From NCBI RefSeq assembly GCF_022539505.1, contig NC_061508.1, positions 265,676,736 to 265,740,735 of the forward strand: a DNA stretch of 64,000 nucleotides, in the 5' to 3' direction. This DNA is from Lolium rigidum (Eukaryota; Streptophyta; Magnoliopsida; Poales; Poaceae). Made by a program: the position numbers and the translations under genes. This document shows, piece by piece, positions 11,371 through 22,949 of the stretch (position 1 is its first letter; each line of letters starts with the position of its first letter). A model generated the notes under the pieces. The model saw nothing but the letters and a program-made list of their open reading frames with translations. It did no database searches and was not told the DNA's origin.

Positions 11371-13309
11371 ATGATGCCGAAAAGGAAGACATTCGGCTTT
11401 ACCAAGCCGTACCCCAACGAGTACGAATTGATCCCGCTACCACCCAAATATCGGCTCCCCGACTTCACAAAGTTTAGTGGATCGGATGGTTCCGGCTCCA
11501 TCGAGCATGTGAGCCGATATTTGGCACAGGCGGGCACGATCTCGGCATCGGACGAGCTGCGTGTGAGGTTCTTCGCACGGTCCCTCACGGGATCGGCTTT
11601 CGGGTGGTACACATCGCTACCACCAAACTCAATCCGGACTTGGAAGCGAGTTGGAAGAGCAGTTCCACATACGGTATCACTCGGAGGCTTCGAGGCTGGT
11701 ATTGCCCGATCTAGCACAAGTACGACGAGCGCGGGGAAACGAGTGTCGAGAATACATCCAGCGCTTCGGGACCGTTAGGAACCGATGCTATTCGGTTCAC
11801 GTAAGTGAAAAAGAAGCAGTCGAGTTGGCGGTGGTGGGTCTCTCATCATCGATCAAGGACGTGGCCTCCCAAGCAGAATACCCCTCATTGGCGCACATGG
11901 TGTAGAAGCTGTCAGCATATGAACAGCGCCACCCAGATGTTTACCAGGACAAATTCAAGCGTGCGGTGGTCCTGGTTGAGGCAGACGACGATGAAGGTGC
12001 TGCGGGAGATCGAGAGGTAGCAGTGGCTGAATGGACTAGGGCGGCAGGCCCCGTGTCCTGCAAGTGGGTTAAGCCACAAGGCCCTCCAAAAGGGTTCGAC
12101 TTCGACGTGACCAAAGCTGAGCAGATTTTCGACCTCTTACTCACGGAGAAGCAGCTAAAGGTACCCGAAGGCCACAAGATCCCCACGGTGCAGGAGCTGA
12201 ATGGAAAGCCATACTGCAAGTGGCATAACACGTTCACCCACACCACTAACGACTGCAGGGTGTGGCGTCAGCAGATCCAAATGGCGATAGAAAAAGGGCG
12301 GCTAATTTTCAACCAATACGCCATGAAGGTCGACACACACCCCTTCCCCGCCGTTAACATGGTGGAGTATACTTACCATGGAGGGTGCCAGCCAGATTTC
12401 TCGTGCAATATCAACATGGTGGGACCTGGGCACCACTCTGGTAAGGACGGAGATGAGGGCAGCTGCTCTCACATCAAAGACACAGAGGAAGCCGCTCCAT
12501 GCGATCGGCTCCGCCACGACGGCAAGCGCTACGTCACAGAGGGAGAAGTGAAGAACATAAGATATCAGCGACCTCTCTCTGATCACCTCCTCAACAAGTA
12601 TGTGAGTCAGTATGACCAACGCCGGCGATACAACGACGATGATGAAAAAGATCGTCTGGCTAGGGACGACAGGAGACGTCGTCGGCGTGATCACGACGAG
12701 GAGCGATATGAGCGCCACGCCAAGGAAAAGTCGAGGGAGCAAGACGACGTAGATAGGCACTGGGACTGCCCCTTCTTCAAACACTGCTGGGATTCAGGAA
12801 TGAGCCGATTGCCTACAATCGGCAACTGCCCAGAATGCAAACAAAAGAAGAAGGATGCAGCTAACGTGTCCGTGTTCAAACGTCTAGGGCCTCTCCCGCC
12901 TCGGAACAAGCATGCTGAGTCCGCTCGGGTGGAGGATCTCGAGGAACTAGAGGACGATGATGAAGAAGACAAATATCATCGGCCAAGGTGGTGCCCTGAT
13001 GGGCTCAACCGTTCCCAAAAGCGAAGGGTTCAGCGTCCGCGTGGGTTGGAGGAAGCTGAAAGGTTATACCTGCACACGTTGAGGAAGGCACGGCCTGATC
13101 TGGCCGCCAAAATTCAGCGAACCCTGGACGAAGAAGGTCGGCCACAAAGAAAAGAGTGGCGCCCCAAGCAAAGGAAAGCCGATGATGAGACATCGGCTGG
13201 CACAAACATGGTGCTCGTCCTTCCAACGGAGTTTGGTGCTCCGAGGATTACACGAGGCACCCAATTTCGACGATCGCGAGCGCATCAACGTGACACAGGA
13301 TGGGACTAG
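11371..13309 (+). pseudogene. Element B gag-like polyprotein, frame-broken
   Basis: Three frame segments join into one gag: 11371-11645 (FTKPYPNEYELIPLPPKYR, then the LPDFTKFSG start of the gag core), 11651-11905 (ELAVVGLSSSIKDVASQAE) and a long 447-codon frame 11966-13309. The last has a conserved HNTFTHTTNDC motif, an Arg/Asp-rich linker, a Cys/His cluster (CPFFKHC ... CPEC, about 12769-12840) and a basic tail. Four breaks between 11647 and 11750 are all CGAG where the frame requires CAG, and the TAG at 11903 replaces an expected CAG. Gag packages element RNA. I consider the underlying gene largely intact and the breaks suspicious. No pol follows. Confidence 0.7.
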
Positions 13310-14646
13310 GTTGGTTTTATCCACCGGCCTGACCGTGTAGCAAAAACAGCGTCTATGGACAAACGTGGCGATGCCGATCCGGGAAATCGGCCCCAAGGAT
13401 TTATGGAGGAACGTTACAAAACCTTCATCGGGCAATTCAACGTGGAGGCCGATTCCAGCGAATCGGCCAAAATTATCCTCACCGTACATTCTACCCGGGT
13501 TCAACATTCGATCCAACAGGGAATACCTGAAGAGCCGATACCATCAAATCCCTTGAAAGAATCGGCTCGGGGGGCACCCAGGTGGATAAAACACGAGGAT
13601 ATGCAGTAGAAGCGTCTTACAAATGCCCCGCAGCCCAAGATATCCTTTGATGATGGGTATTGAAGTATGGGGGCCGATACATAAATCGGCCGTAAAAAAT
13701 TCAAATTTTTTTAAGCAAAGCCGATGCATGGCCATCGACTCAAGGGATACAACTGTTATAAGCAGAGACTCAATGGAGTAGGAAGTGGGTCACGAAGAGA
13801 AACTCTACTGGAAGAACTCCTCAATGGAATGCCTTCTTGCAAGTACTCGAGTCCGCAATATCAGCTGGGGCGGTTTGAGGGATCATGACCCTGACCAATG
13901 CCAAGAGCAGCCTGGACGTGCCGATCAGGTTAAGGATGGGTTGCATCAGATCCGCCAAAGGAAAGGACCCGATCTGACCTGCAAGGCGCGAGAAGTGGGC
14001 TGAAGAAGCTCGGGGGGTAGCTTGTCCTGAAAGACCCTTTGCTATAGGGAGCCGATTTTGTTGGAATCGGCTGGTTCTGCATTATAATTTGGAAGCTGAT
14101 GGCGACACATTTGGCTGATTCATTAATGTTCTCACTTTAGATGAGGCTCGGGGGGCAACTCGCCCGAAAGGTTCTTGGCTCTGGGAGCCGACTTTGTTGG
14201 AATCAGCTGGCTCTACATCGCAACTGTTCTGAAGAGTGGTGCTTTTGTTACAGAGTTACCAGTTTCAGCATCTAAGCTGATTCAGCAACAGTTCCAGGGC
14301 TCTTTTAAAGACGCCTGCTCAAGGCCAAATCGCCGGCCTCGTCGCGATCGGCCGTACTAAGTACTATTGTTATCGCGAGAGCCGGCTAACTTGGAGGGAT
14401 GACAGAACTCGCCCGTTCGCAGATTATCGTGAAAGACCGATGCGTGGCCATCAGTCATTTGAGCATTGATTAGGCTAACAGTCGACAAAGTCAGATGAGG
14501 AAAAATCGGCTAAATCAGCATAAAGGACATCGGCAAAATCAAAAGAAGTTTTTCATTGATAATAAATTTCTTACAAAGAGAAGCCGATTGTTCAACAAAA
14601 AGAGAGCAGGTTACTACTGCTATCCCCATGCTAGTAGGTCCCTACT
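13310..14646 (+). mobile_element. Non-coding internal part of element B
   Basis: No gene recognised. The stretch contains many copies of GCCGAT/ATCGGC (as in the LTR) and repeated CTCGGGGGG tracts near 13566, 14010 and 14150, resembling multiplied polypurine tracts. The pol genes expected here are absent. Confidence 0.6.
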
Positions 14647-15191
14647 CTAAGGGCTGTTGCTGTCTTCGCCGTCGCTGGGGTAGCTGCCGTCATTGCTGCT
14701 GTCGACGGGTTCCTCGTTGCTGCTACTGTAACCTTCAGCAGAGGCTTCTTCCTCGTCATCATCATCGTCCTCATCTGACCAAGCCCAGCCACGGATGCGC
14801 TTTGGCGGCGGTTCGTCGGAGGAGGTGTCGTCCTCCTGTTCCTTCTTCGTGTCGGAGGAGATATCTTCGTCTTCATCATCCTATGTTTCTTCTTTGGTGA
14901 CGGAGGTGAATTTACCACGGAAGAGAGGGTCGTTGTCGTCGCTCTCCGTCTCCAGTGCTCCGTCAATCAAGAATCGGAGGTCATCTTCCCCGTCGCCGTG
15001 GGCATGGCCCCATCCGACCGCGACGAGGTCCTCTCGGTTGGCCCCTCCGGCACGAAGTCGAAGTCCCACTCCCGCTCGTCCCAATGCTTGGGAGCGCGCC
15101 TGTTGTACGCCTCCATCTGGTTGTGCCCTGGGATCGATTCGCTTGAGGAAGAGGATTGGAGAGAAACGGAAGAAGAGGAAGAGGACGACAT
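14647..15191 (-). pseudogene. Antisense Ser/acidic ORF of element B
   Basis: The frame opposite to gag starts at ATG 15191 (MSSSSSSSVSLQSSSSSES) and continues with NRRAPKHWDEREWDFDFVPE. After one frameshift near 15010 it reads DDLRFLIDGALETESDDNDP, crosses a TAG near 14881 and ends in a very acidic tail with KRIRGWAWSDEDDDDDEEE, stopping at 14647. About 181 codons. Its position, between the coding region and the 3' LTR on the opposite strand, is that of the additional antisense ORFs known from Tat-lineage plant elements, whose role is not established. No domain is recognised. The frameshift and stop may be decay or read error. Confidence 0.55.
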
Positions 15192-15441
15192 GGCTAATTT
15201 GGAGCAGGGGGATGAAGAGGTGAACTGTTCGATGCTGTAGATAAAGGGGATAGAATGGAGATTTATTGCTCGAGCAGTTTCCGAGGAGGTGGGGGCCAAA
15301 ATTGTCAAATCGTGCAGAGAAGTTGAGGAGGCGAGTCATCATGATAAAGAATACTGCGACGGTTCTGATCTGTCACGGCATGACCCTTCGAAGGAAAAGC
15401 GAGTGGTTTTGGAATTATCATTGCCAAAACCAGGGGGCATG

Positions 15442-16604
15442 TGTTATCACTCGGATTTTGGCCAAATCGAGAGATGGGCCGTAAGGAAGATGGGCTTAGA
15501 AGATTACATATGGAAGATCTCTGAAGCGGCCTTGCACGAAGAGTTTGGGCTAGATTGCCCGTGTATCTGTAATATAGTAGATCGCATCTTAGATTAAAAG
15601 ATAGAGTTTAACCCGTGCACGGTTAGGTGCACGCCTGAATTAGAAAGTCCCCCGGACTATAAATATGTATCTAGGGTTTATGAAATAAACAACAACCAAC
15701 GTTCAACACAACCAATCTCGGCGCATCGCCAACTCCTTCGTCTCGAGGGTTTCTTCCGGTAAGCACCATGCTGCCTAGATCGCATCTTGCGATCTACGCA
15801 GCACAAGCTTATTACGTTGTTCACGCGTTGCTCGTGCTGAAGCCTTTTTGATGGCGAGCAACGTAGTTATCTTAGATGTATTAGGGTTAGCATTGTTCTT
15901 CATATCATATGCTGTTGCAACCCTTATACATCTAGCCGCCCTTACACCTATCTTAGGTGTAGGGGCGGCACCCCGCTTGATCATTGTTTAGTAGATCCGA
16001 TCCGTTACGGTTGCTCCTTGTTCTTCAAGGATTAGTTTAATATCCGCAATAGTTAGGCCTTACAAAGGGTTGGAGGATCCAGCGGCGTGTAGGGTGGAGT
16101 TTGCTAGCCCTAGACAGGATGTTCCGGGGAACAACCTCGTGTTGGTTTTTAGGCCCTCGTCTAGGATCGGCTTACGGTCACCGTACGCGAGCGCGAGGCC
16201 CAATCGTGAGTAGGATGATCCGATTATGCGGTGAAAACCCTAAATCGTCGTAGATCGCTTTAGCTTTATCTTGATCAAGCAGGACCACCATATATTCGTA
16301 CACCTCGTACGAATCATGGGTGGATCGGCTCTTTGAGCCGATTCACGAGACAACCCGAGAGCCGATCGAGGCTCGTATTTAACGTTTACGTGTATGCCAT
16401 GCAGGAAACTAAGCGAGGCATCATCCAACACCTTCCCGACCAGGTATAGGTCAGGTGGCACGCCCTTGCGACAGCATCGGACGTGTGACCAGAAGGCTTT
16501 GCGGGCCGTCGCTCTGAGGGACTGGGGCCAGCCGCAGCCCTGAGTTGTTCCCGGCTCTACGGTGTTGCCAGTCGCTGCCCGCCGGTGGGTTTCTGACCGC
16601 AACA
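15442..16604 (+). repeat. 3' LTR of element B
   Basis: Pairs with 9340-10504, with few differences by eye. Several are length changes at CTG/CAG sites (for example TTCTGACCGC at 16591 versus TTCGACCGC at 10492). Followed by the target copy GTATG at 16605-16609. Confidence 0.88.
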
Positions 16605-17582
16605 GTATGGTGCGTAATGTAATCAACAACTACATCCTCGGACATAGCGCCAATGTTTTATCCCTAGTGGCAACAGCACAACACAACCTTAGAACTTTCT
16701 GTCACTTCGTCCCGTGTGTCAATGCGGCATGAACCCACTATCGAGCATAAATACTCCCTCTTGGAGTTAAGAGCAAAAACTTGGCCAGAGCCTCTACTAA
16801 TAACGGAGAGCATGCAAGATCATAAACAACACATATGTAATAACTTGATAATTAACATAACATGGTATTCTCTATCCATCGGATCCCGACAAACACAACA
16901 TATAGCATTACAGCTAGATGATCTTGATCATGTTAGGCAGCTCACAAGATCCAACAATGAAGCACAATGAGGAGAAGACAACCATCTAGCTACTGCTATG
17001 GACCCATAGTCCAGGGGTGAACTACTCACTCATCACTCCGGAGGCGACCATGGCGGTGTAGAGTCCTCCGGGAGATGAATCCCCTCTCCGGCATGGTGCC
17101 GGAGGAGATCTCCGTAATCCCCCGAGATGGGATTGGCGGCGGCGGCGTCTCTCGGAAGGTTTTCCGTATCGTGGTTTTTCGCCTCGGGGGTTTCGCGACG
17201 GAGGCTTTAAGTAGGCGGAAGGGCAGAGTCGGAGGGCCGACGAGGGGCCCACACCATAGGGCGGCGCGGGCCCCCTCCGGCCGCGCGGCCCTATGGTGGC
17301 GGCGCCTCGTCGCCCCACTTCGTATCCCTTTCGGTCTTCCTGGAAGGTTCGTGGCAAAATAGGACCCTGGGTCTTGATTTCGTCCAATTCCGAGAATATT
17401 TCGTTACTAGGATTTCTGAAACCAAAAACAGCACAAAACAACAACTGGCTCTTCGGCATCTTGTTAATAGGTTAGTTCCAGAAAATGCGCGAATATGACA
17501 TAAAGTGTGCATAAAACATGTAGGTATCATCAATAATATGGCATGGAACATAAGAAATTATCGATACGTCGGAGACGTATCA

Positions 17583-20164
17583 GCATCCCCAAGCTTAGTT
17601 CCGCTCGTCCCGAGCAGGTAAAACGATAACAAAGATAATTTCTGAAGTGACATGCCATCATAACCTTGATCATACTATTTGTAAACATATGTAATGAATG
17701 CAGCGATCAAAACAATGGTAATGACATGAGTAAACAAGTGAATCATAAAGCAAACAAGTGAATCATAAAGCAAAGACTTCAAGACAAGCATCAATAAGTC
17801 TTGCATAAGAGTTAACTCATAAAGCAATAAATTAAAGTAAAGGTATTGAAGCAACACAAAGGAAGATTAAGTTTCAGCGGTTGCTTTCAACTTGTAACAT
17901 GTATATCTCATAGATAATTGTCAACATAGAGTAATATAACAAGTGCAATATGCAAGTATGTAGGAATCAATGCACAGCTTCACACAAGTGTTTGCTTCTT
18001 GAGGTGGAGAGAGATAGGTGAACCGACTCAACATAAAAGTAAAAAGAATGGTCCTTCAAAGAGGAAAGCATCGATTGCTATATTTGTGCTAGAGCTTTTA
18101 TTTTGAAAACATGAGACAATTTTGTCAACGGTAGTAATAAAGCATATGAGTTATGTAAATTATATCTTACAAGTTGCAAGCCTCATGCATAGTATACTAA
18201 TAGTGCCCGCACCTTGTCCTAATTAGCTTGGACTACCGGATCTTTGCAATGCACATGTTTTAACCAAGTGTCACAATGGGGTACCTCCATGCCGCCCGTA
18301 CAAAGGTCTAAGGAGAAAGCTCGCATTTTGGATTTCTCGCTTTTGATTATTCTCAACTTAGACATCCATACCGGGACAACATGGACAACAGATAATGGAC
18401 TCCTCTTTAATGCATAAGCATGTGGCAACAATTATTATTCTCATATGAGATTGAGGATATATGTCCAAAACTGAAACTTCCACCATGAATCATGGCTTTA
18501 GTTAGCGGCCCAATGTTCTTCTCTAACAATATGCATGCTCCAACCATTAAGGTGGTAAATCTCTCTTACTTCGTACAAGACGGACATGCATAGCAACTCA
18601 CATGATATTCAACAAAGAATAGTTGATGGCGTCCCCGTAAGCATGGTTATCGCACAACAAGCAACTTAATAAGAGATAAAGTGCATAAGTACATATTCAA
18701 TACCACAATAGTTTTTAAGATATTTGTCCCATGAGCTATATCTTGCAAAGGTGAATGATGGAATTTTAAAGGTAGCACTCAAGAAATTTACTTTGGAATG
18801 GCGGATAAATACCATGTAGTAGGTAGGTATGGTGGACACAAATGGCATAGTGGTTGGCTTAAGGATTTTGGATGCATGAGAAGTATTCCCTCTCGATACA
18901 AGGTTTAGGCTAGCAAGGTTATTTGAAACAAACACAAGGATGAACAGTACAGCAAAACTCACATAAAAGACATATTGTAAACATTATAAGACTCCCCACC
19001 GTCTTCCTTGTTGTTCAAAACTCAATACTAGATATTATCTAGACTCTAGAGAAACCAAATATGCAAACCAAATTAGCAAGCTCTAAGTGTTTCTTCATTA
19101 ATGGGTGCAAAGTATATGATGCAAGAGCTTAAACATGAGCACAACAATTGCCAAGTATCAAATTATCCAAGACATTCTAGAGTTACTACATGTAGCATTT
19201 TCCAATTCCAACCATATAACAATTTAACGAAGAAGAAACTTCGCCATGAATACTATGAGTAGAGCCTAAGGACATACTTGTCCATATGATACAGCGGAGC
19301 GTGTCTCTCTCCCACAAAGTGAATGCTAGGATCCATTTTATTCAAACAAAACAAAAACAAAAACAAACCGACGCTCCAAGCAAAGTGCATAAGATGTGAC
19401 GGAATAAAAATATAGTTTCAGGTCCTGATAATGTTGTCGATGAAGAAGGGGATGCCCAAGGCATCCCCAAGCTTAGACGCTTGAGTCTTCTTAGAATATG
19501 CAGGGGTGAACCACCGGGGCATCCCCAAGCTTAGAGCTTTCACTCTCCTTGATCATATTGCATCATACTCCTCTCTTGATCCTTGAAAACTTCCTCCACA
19601 CCAAAATCGAAACAACTCATTAGAGGGTTAGTGCACAATAAAAATTCACATGTTCAGAGGTGACACAATCATTCTTAACACTTCTGGACATTGCATAAAG
19701 CTACTGGACATTAATGGATCAAAGAAATTCATCCAACATAGCAAAAGAGGCAATGCAAAATAAAAGGCAGAATCTGTCAAAACAGAACAGTCCGTAAAGA
19801 TGAATTTTATTAGGGCACCAGACTTGCTCAAATGAAAATGCCCAAATTGAATGAAAGTTGCGTACATATCTGAGGATCATGCACGTAAATTGGCTTAATT
19901 TTCTGAGCTACCTACAGGGAGGTAGACCCAGATTCGTGACAGCAAAGAAATCTGGAACTGCGCAGTAATCCAAATCTAGTACTTACTTTACTATCAAAGA
20001 CTTTACTTGGCACAACAAAACATAAAACTAAGATAAGGAGAGGTTGCTACAGTAGTAAACAACTTCCAAGACTCAAATATAAAACAAAAATACTGTAGTA
20101 AAAACATGGGTTGTCTCCCATAAGCGCTTTTCTTTAACGCCTTTCAGCTAGGCGCAGAAAGTGT
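17583..20164 (-). mobile_element. Non-coding internal region of element C
   Basis: No gene. Colinear (inverted) with 1-1381 and with 36450-37860 of element A. It contains repeated AGCTTGGGGATGC-like purine tracts near 19460-19535, which are degenerate copies of the polypurine tract motif, and short ORFs that are not conserved between copies. Confidence 0.75.
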
Positions 20165-21034
20165 AACTCAAGTGTTATCGAAGGGTGGTGCATTGGCATT
20201 ACCTTGGGATTTATCCTTACCTTTCTTGTCCTTACTCTTTGGCTTAGGGAATATATGGCTACCCCCGGGTGTAGAGGTGAATTTTAGGGTGCCTTCTCTC
20301 ACGTCTATGACTGCTCCCAATAATTTCAGCAGGGATCTTCCGAGCGTGATTTGTCCTGTTCATGCGCATTCAATGACAAGGTAATCAATAGATATTGTTA
20401 TCCCAAGAATGGTTGTATGCACACCCGCAGCTATCCCTTTAGGAATTATAACAGAGTTATCAATAAGAGTTATCCCTTCTCCCCCTTCAGTGAATTCCCA
20501 AAGTTTCAAAGATTTATGAATACCCTTAGGCATTAGGCAAAATTCAGTCATAATATCACAATTAGCTCGAAGAGTTTGGTAACCTATGACAATTTTAATA
20601 GTAGGTTTCCACAATGAAGGTTCAGAGTTCACTAAAACTTGATCAAGACGGTTACGAATATATCCATAATTTTCATTTAAGCGCGATGCACTTGTCTCAA
20701 GAGTGTTTAATCTATTATGAATGCTAATAAGGGCTGAATCAAAGTTATTAGATGAATCATGTGATGCAACCAACTTTTTTATGGCATTAAAAGCTTGATC
20801 CCCATTACAATGAAGGAAATCTCCTCCCACTAGAGCATCCAAGGCATATCTATAGCGAATCATAAGACCAAAATAAAAATTACTAAGGAGCAAACTTAGA
20901 GTCATTTGAGGTTCAGTTTTACGATAAGAAGTAAAAATCCTGGACCAAGCATCTTTAAAACTTTCCTCATCCCCTTGTTTAAAAGTAAAAACTAATTCTT
21001 CAGGTGAAGAAGTAACAGGTACAGAGCTAGACAT
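20165..21034 (-). pseudogene. Element C gag with protease remnant
   Basis: A 224-residue frame opens at 21034 (MSSSVPVTSSPEELVFTF) and includes the KQGDEESFKDAWSRI motif typical of this gag family. Gag forms the particle that packages retrotransposon RNA. After a TGA near 20360 the homology continues to about 20165 with LLGAVIDVREG, the part of the aspartic protease domain following its flap; the catalytic Asp-Ser/Thr-Gly region is missing. The coding unit is therefore an internally deleted gag-protease, incapable of autonomous function. The frame starts 223 bp inside the internal domain. Confidence 0.65.
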
Positions 21035-21256
21035 GATAACAAAAGTAAACTAAATGCAAGTAACTAATTTTTTTGTGTTTTTGATATAGCAAACAAGACA
21101 GTAAAACTAGCAACTAATTTTTTTGTGTTTTGATATAATGCAGCAAACAAAGTAGTAAATAAAACAAAGCAAGAAAAAAACAAAGTAAAGAGGTTGAGAA
21201 GTGGAGACTCCCCTTGCAGCGTGTCTTGATCTCCCCGGCAACGGCGCCAGAAAATA

Positions 21257-22944
21257 TGCTGGCGTGTAGTTGACGTGGGAGTTAGAAATCTTTGTGGTGT
21301 AGCTTTTCTTCAGTTCCCCGGCAACGGCGCCAGAAAATATGCTTGATGGCGTGTATTTCACACGTTCGTTGGGGAACCCCAAGAGGAAGGTATGATGCGC
21401 ACAGCAGCAAGTTTTCCCTCAGAAAGAAACCAAGGTTTATTGTACCAGGAGGAGCCAAGAAACAAGTTGAAGGTTGATGGCGGCGGGATGTAGTGCGGCG
21501 CAACACCAGAGATTCCGGCGCCAACGTGGAACCTGCACAACACAACCAAAGTACTTTGCCCCAACGAAACAGAGTGAGGTTGTCAATCTCACCGGCTTGC
21601 TCGTAACAAAGGATTAACCGTATTGTGTGGAAGATGATTGTTTGCAGAGAAAACAGTAGAAACAAGTATTGCAGCAGATTTGTATTTCAAGTATAAAAGA
21701 ATGGACCGGGGTCCACGAGTTCACTAGAGGTGTCTCTCCCATAAGATAAAAGCATGTTGGGTGAACAAATTACAGTCAGGCAATTGACAAATAGAGAGGG
21801 CATAACAATGCACATACATGTCATGATAAGTACAGTGAGATTTAATTGGGCATTACGACAAAGTACATAGACCGCCATCCAACTGCATCTATGCCTAAAA
21901 AGTCCACCTTCAGGTTATCGTCCGAACCCCTCCAAGTATTAAGTTGCAAAGCAACAGACAATTGCATTAAGTATGGTGCGTAATGTAATCAACAACTACA
22001 TCCTCGGACATAGCGCCAATGTTTTATCCCTAGTGGCAACAGCACAACACAACCTTAGAACTTTCTGTCACTGTCCTAGGTGTCAATGCAGGCATGAACC
22101 CACTATCGAGCATAAATACTCCCTCTTGGAGTTAAGAGCAAAAACTTGGCCAGAGCCTCTACTAATAACGGAGAGCATGCAAGATCATAAACAACACATA
22201 TGTAATAACTTGATAATTAACATAACATGGTATTCTCTATCCATCGGATCCCGACAAACACAACATATAGCATTACGGATAGATGATCTTGATCATGTTA
22301 GGCAGCTCACAAGATCCAACAATGAAGCACAATGAGGAGAAGACAACCATCTAGCTACCGCTATGGACCCATAGTCCAGGGGTGAACTACTCACTCATCA
22401 CTCCGGAGGCGACCATGGCGGTGTAGAGTCCTCCGGGAGATGAATCCCCTGTCCGGCAGGGTGCCGGAGGAGATCTCCAGAATCCCCCGAGATAGGATTG
22501 GTGGCGGCGGCGTCTCTGGAAGGTTTTCCGTATCGTGGTTTTTCGCCTCGTGGGTTTCGCGACGGAGGCTTTAAGTAGGCGGAAGGGCGAGTCGGAGGGC
22601 CGACGAGGGGCCCACACCATAGGGCGGCGCGGGCCCCCTCCGGCGCGCGGCCCTATGGTGGCGGCGCCTCATCGCCCCACTTCGTATCCCTTTCGGTCTT
22701 CCGGAAGGTTCGTGGCAAAATAGGACCCCGGGTCTTGATTTCGTCCAATTCCGAGAATATTTCGTTACTAGGATTTCTGAAACCAAAAACAGCAGAAAAC
22801 AAAGAATCGGCTCTTCGGCATCTTGTTAATAGGTTAGTTCCAGAAAATGCGCGAATATGACATAAAGTGTGCATAAAACATGTAGGTATCATCAATAATA
22901 TGGCATGGAACATAAGAAATTATCGATACGTCGGAGACGTATCA
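21257..22944 (-). repeat. 5' LTR of element C, with captured primer-binding site
   Basis: 1688 bp. On the minus strand it begins TGATACGTCTCCGACGTATC and ends CTACACGCCAGCA. The usual family end (CACGCCATCA) lies at 21344; the last 87 bp repeat the ATTTTCTGGCGCCGTTGCC primer site plus a leader, after which the real end and a second, functional-position primer site follow. The 3' LTR carries the same 87 bp. The GC palindrome is at about 22620-22665. Confidence 0.85.
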
Positions 22945-22949
22945 GCCAC

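Larger units (their letters stand above)
9340..16604 (+). mobile_element. LTR retrotransposon B, gag-only, nested in C
   Basis: LTRs of 1165 and 1163 bp start TGTTATCAC and end CCGCAACA, flanked by GTATG target duplications. A purine tract (AGGGGGCATG) precedes the 3' LTR. The internal region (10505-15441) holds a broken gag on plus and an acidic ORF on minus near the 3' LTR, and no protease, reverse transcriptase or integrase. The gag type and the antisense ORF beside the 3' LTR fit the Tat branch of Gypsy elements (RIRE2/Grande-like), an inference. Being inside the LTR of C, it is the younger insertion. Confidence 0.88.
8623..17582 (-). repeat. 3' LTR of element C, split by element B
   Basis: Two parts, 8623-9339 and 16610-17582, rejoin to 1690 bp, against 1688 bp for its partner. 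The GTATG at 9335-9339 is repeated at 16605-16609 as the target duplication of the inserted element B. The 87-bp primer-site extension is at 8623-8709. The GC palindrome is at about 17255-17300. Confidence 0.88.
8623..22944 (-). mobile_element. Gypsy LTR retrotransposon C (complete, split by B)
   Basis: A complete minus-strand element: 5' LTR 21257-22944, internal region 17583-21256, 3' LTR 8623-17582 split by element B. The 5-bp target duplication GCCAC sits at 8618-8622 and 22945-22949. The primer-binding site is just inside the 5' LTR (about 21233-21256; CTGGCGCCGTTGCCGGGGAG read on minus) and fits the 3' end of plant Asp-tRNA (from memory). The polypurine tract adjoins 17583. It encodes a gag fragment and a small protease piece only, with no reverse transcriptase or integrase, so it depended on another element for transposition. 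Confidence 0.9.

Noticed and set aside
11966..13309. 447-codon ORF as an independent host gene
   Set aside because: It lies inside element B between matching LTRs and continues a gag frame from 11371.
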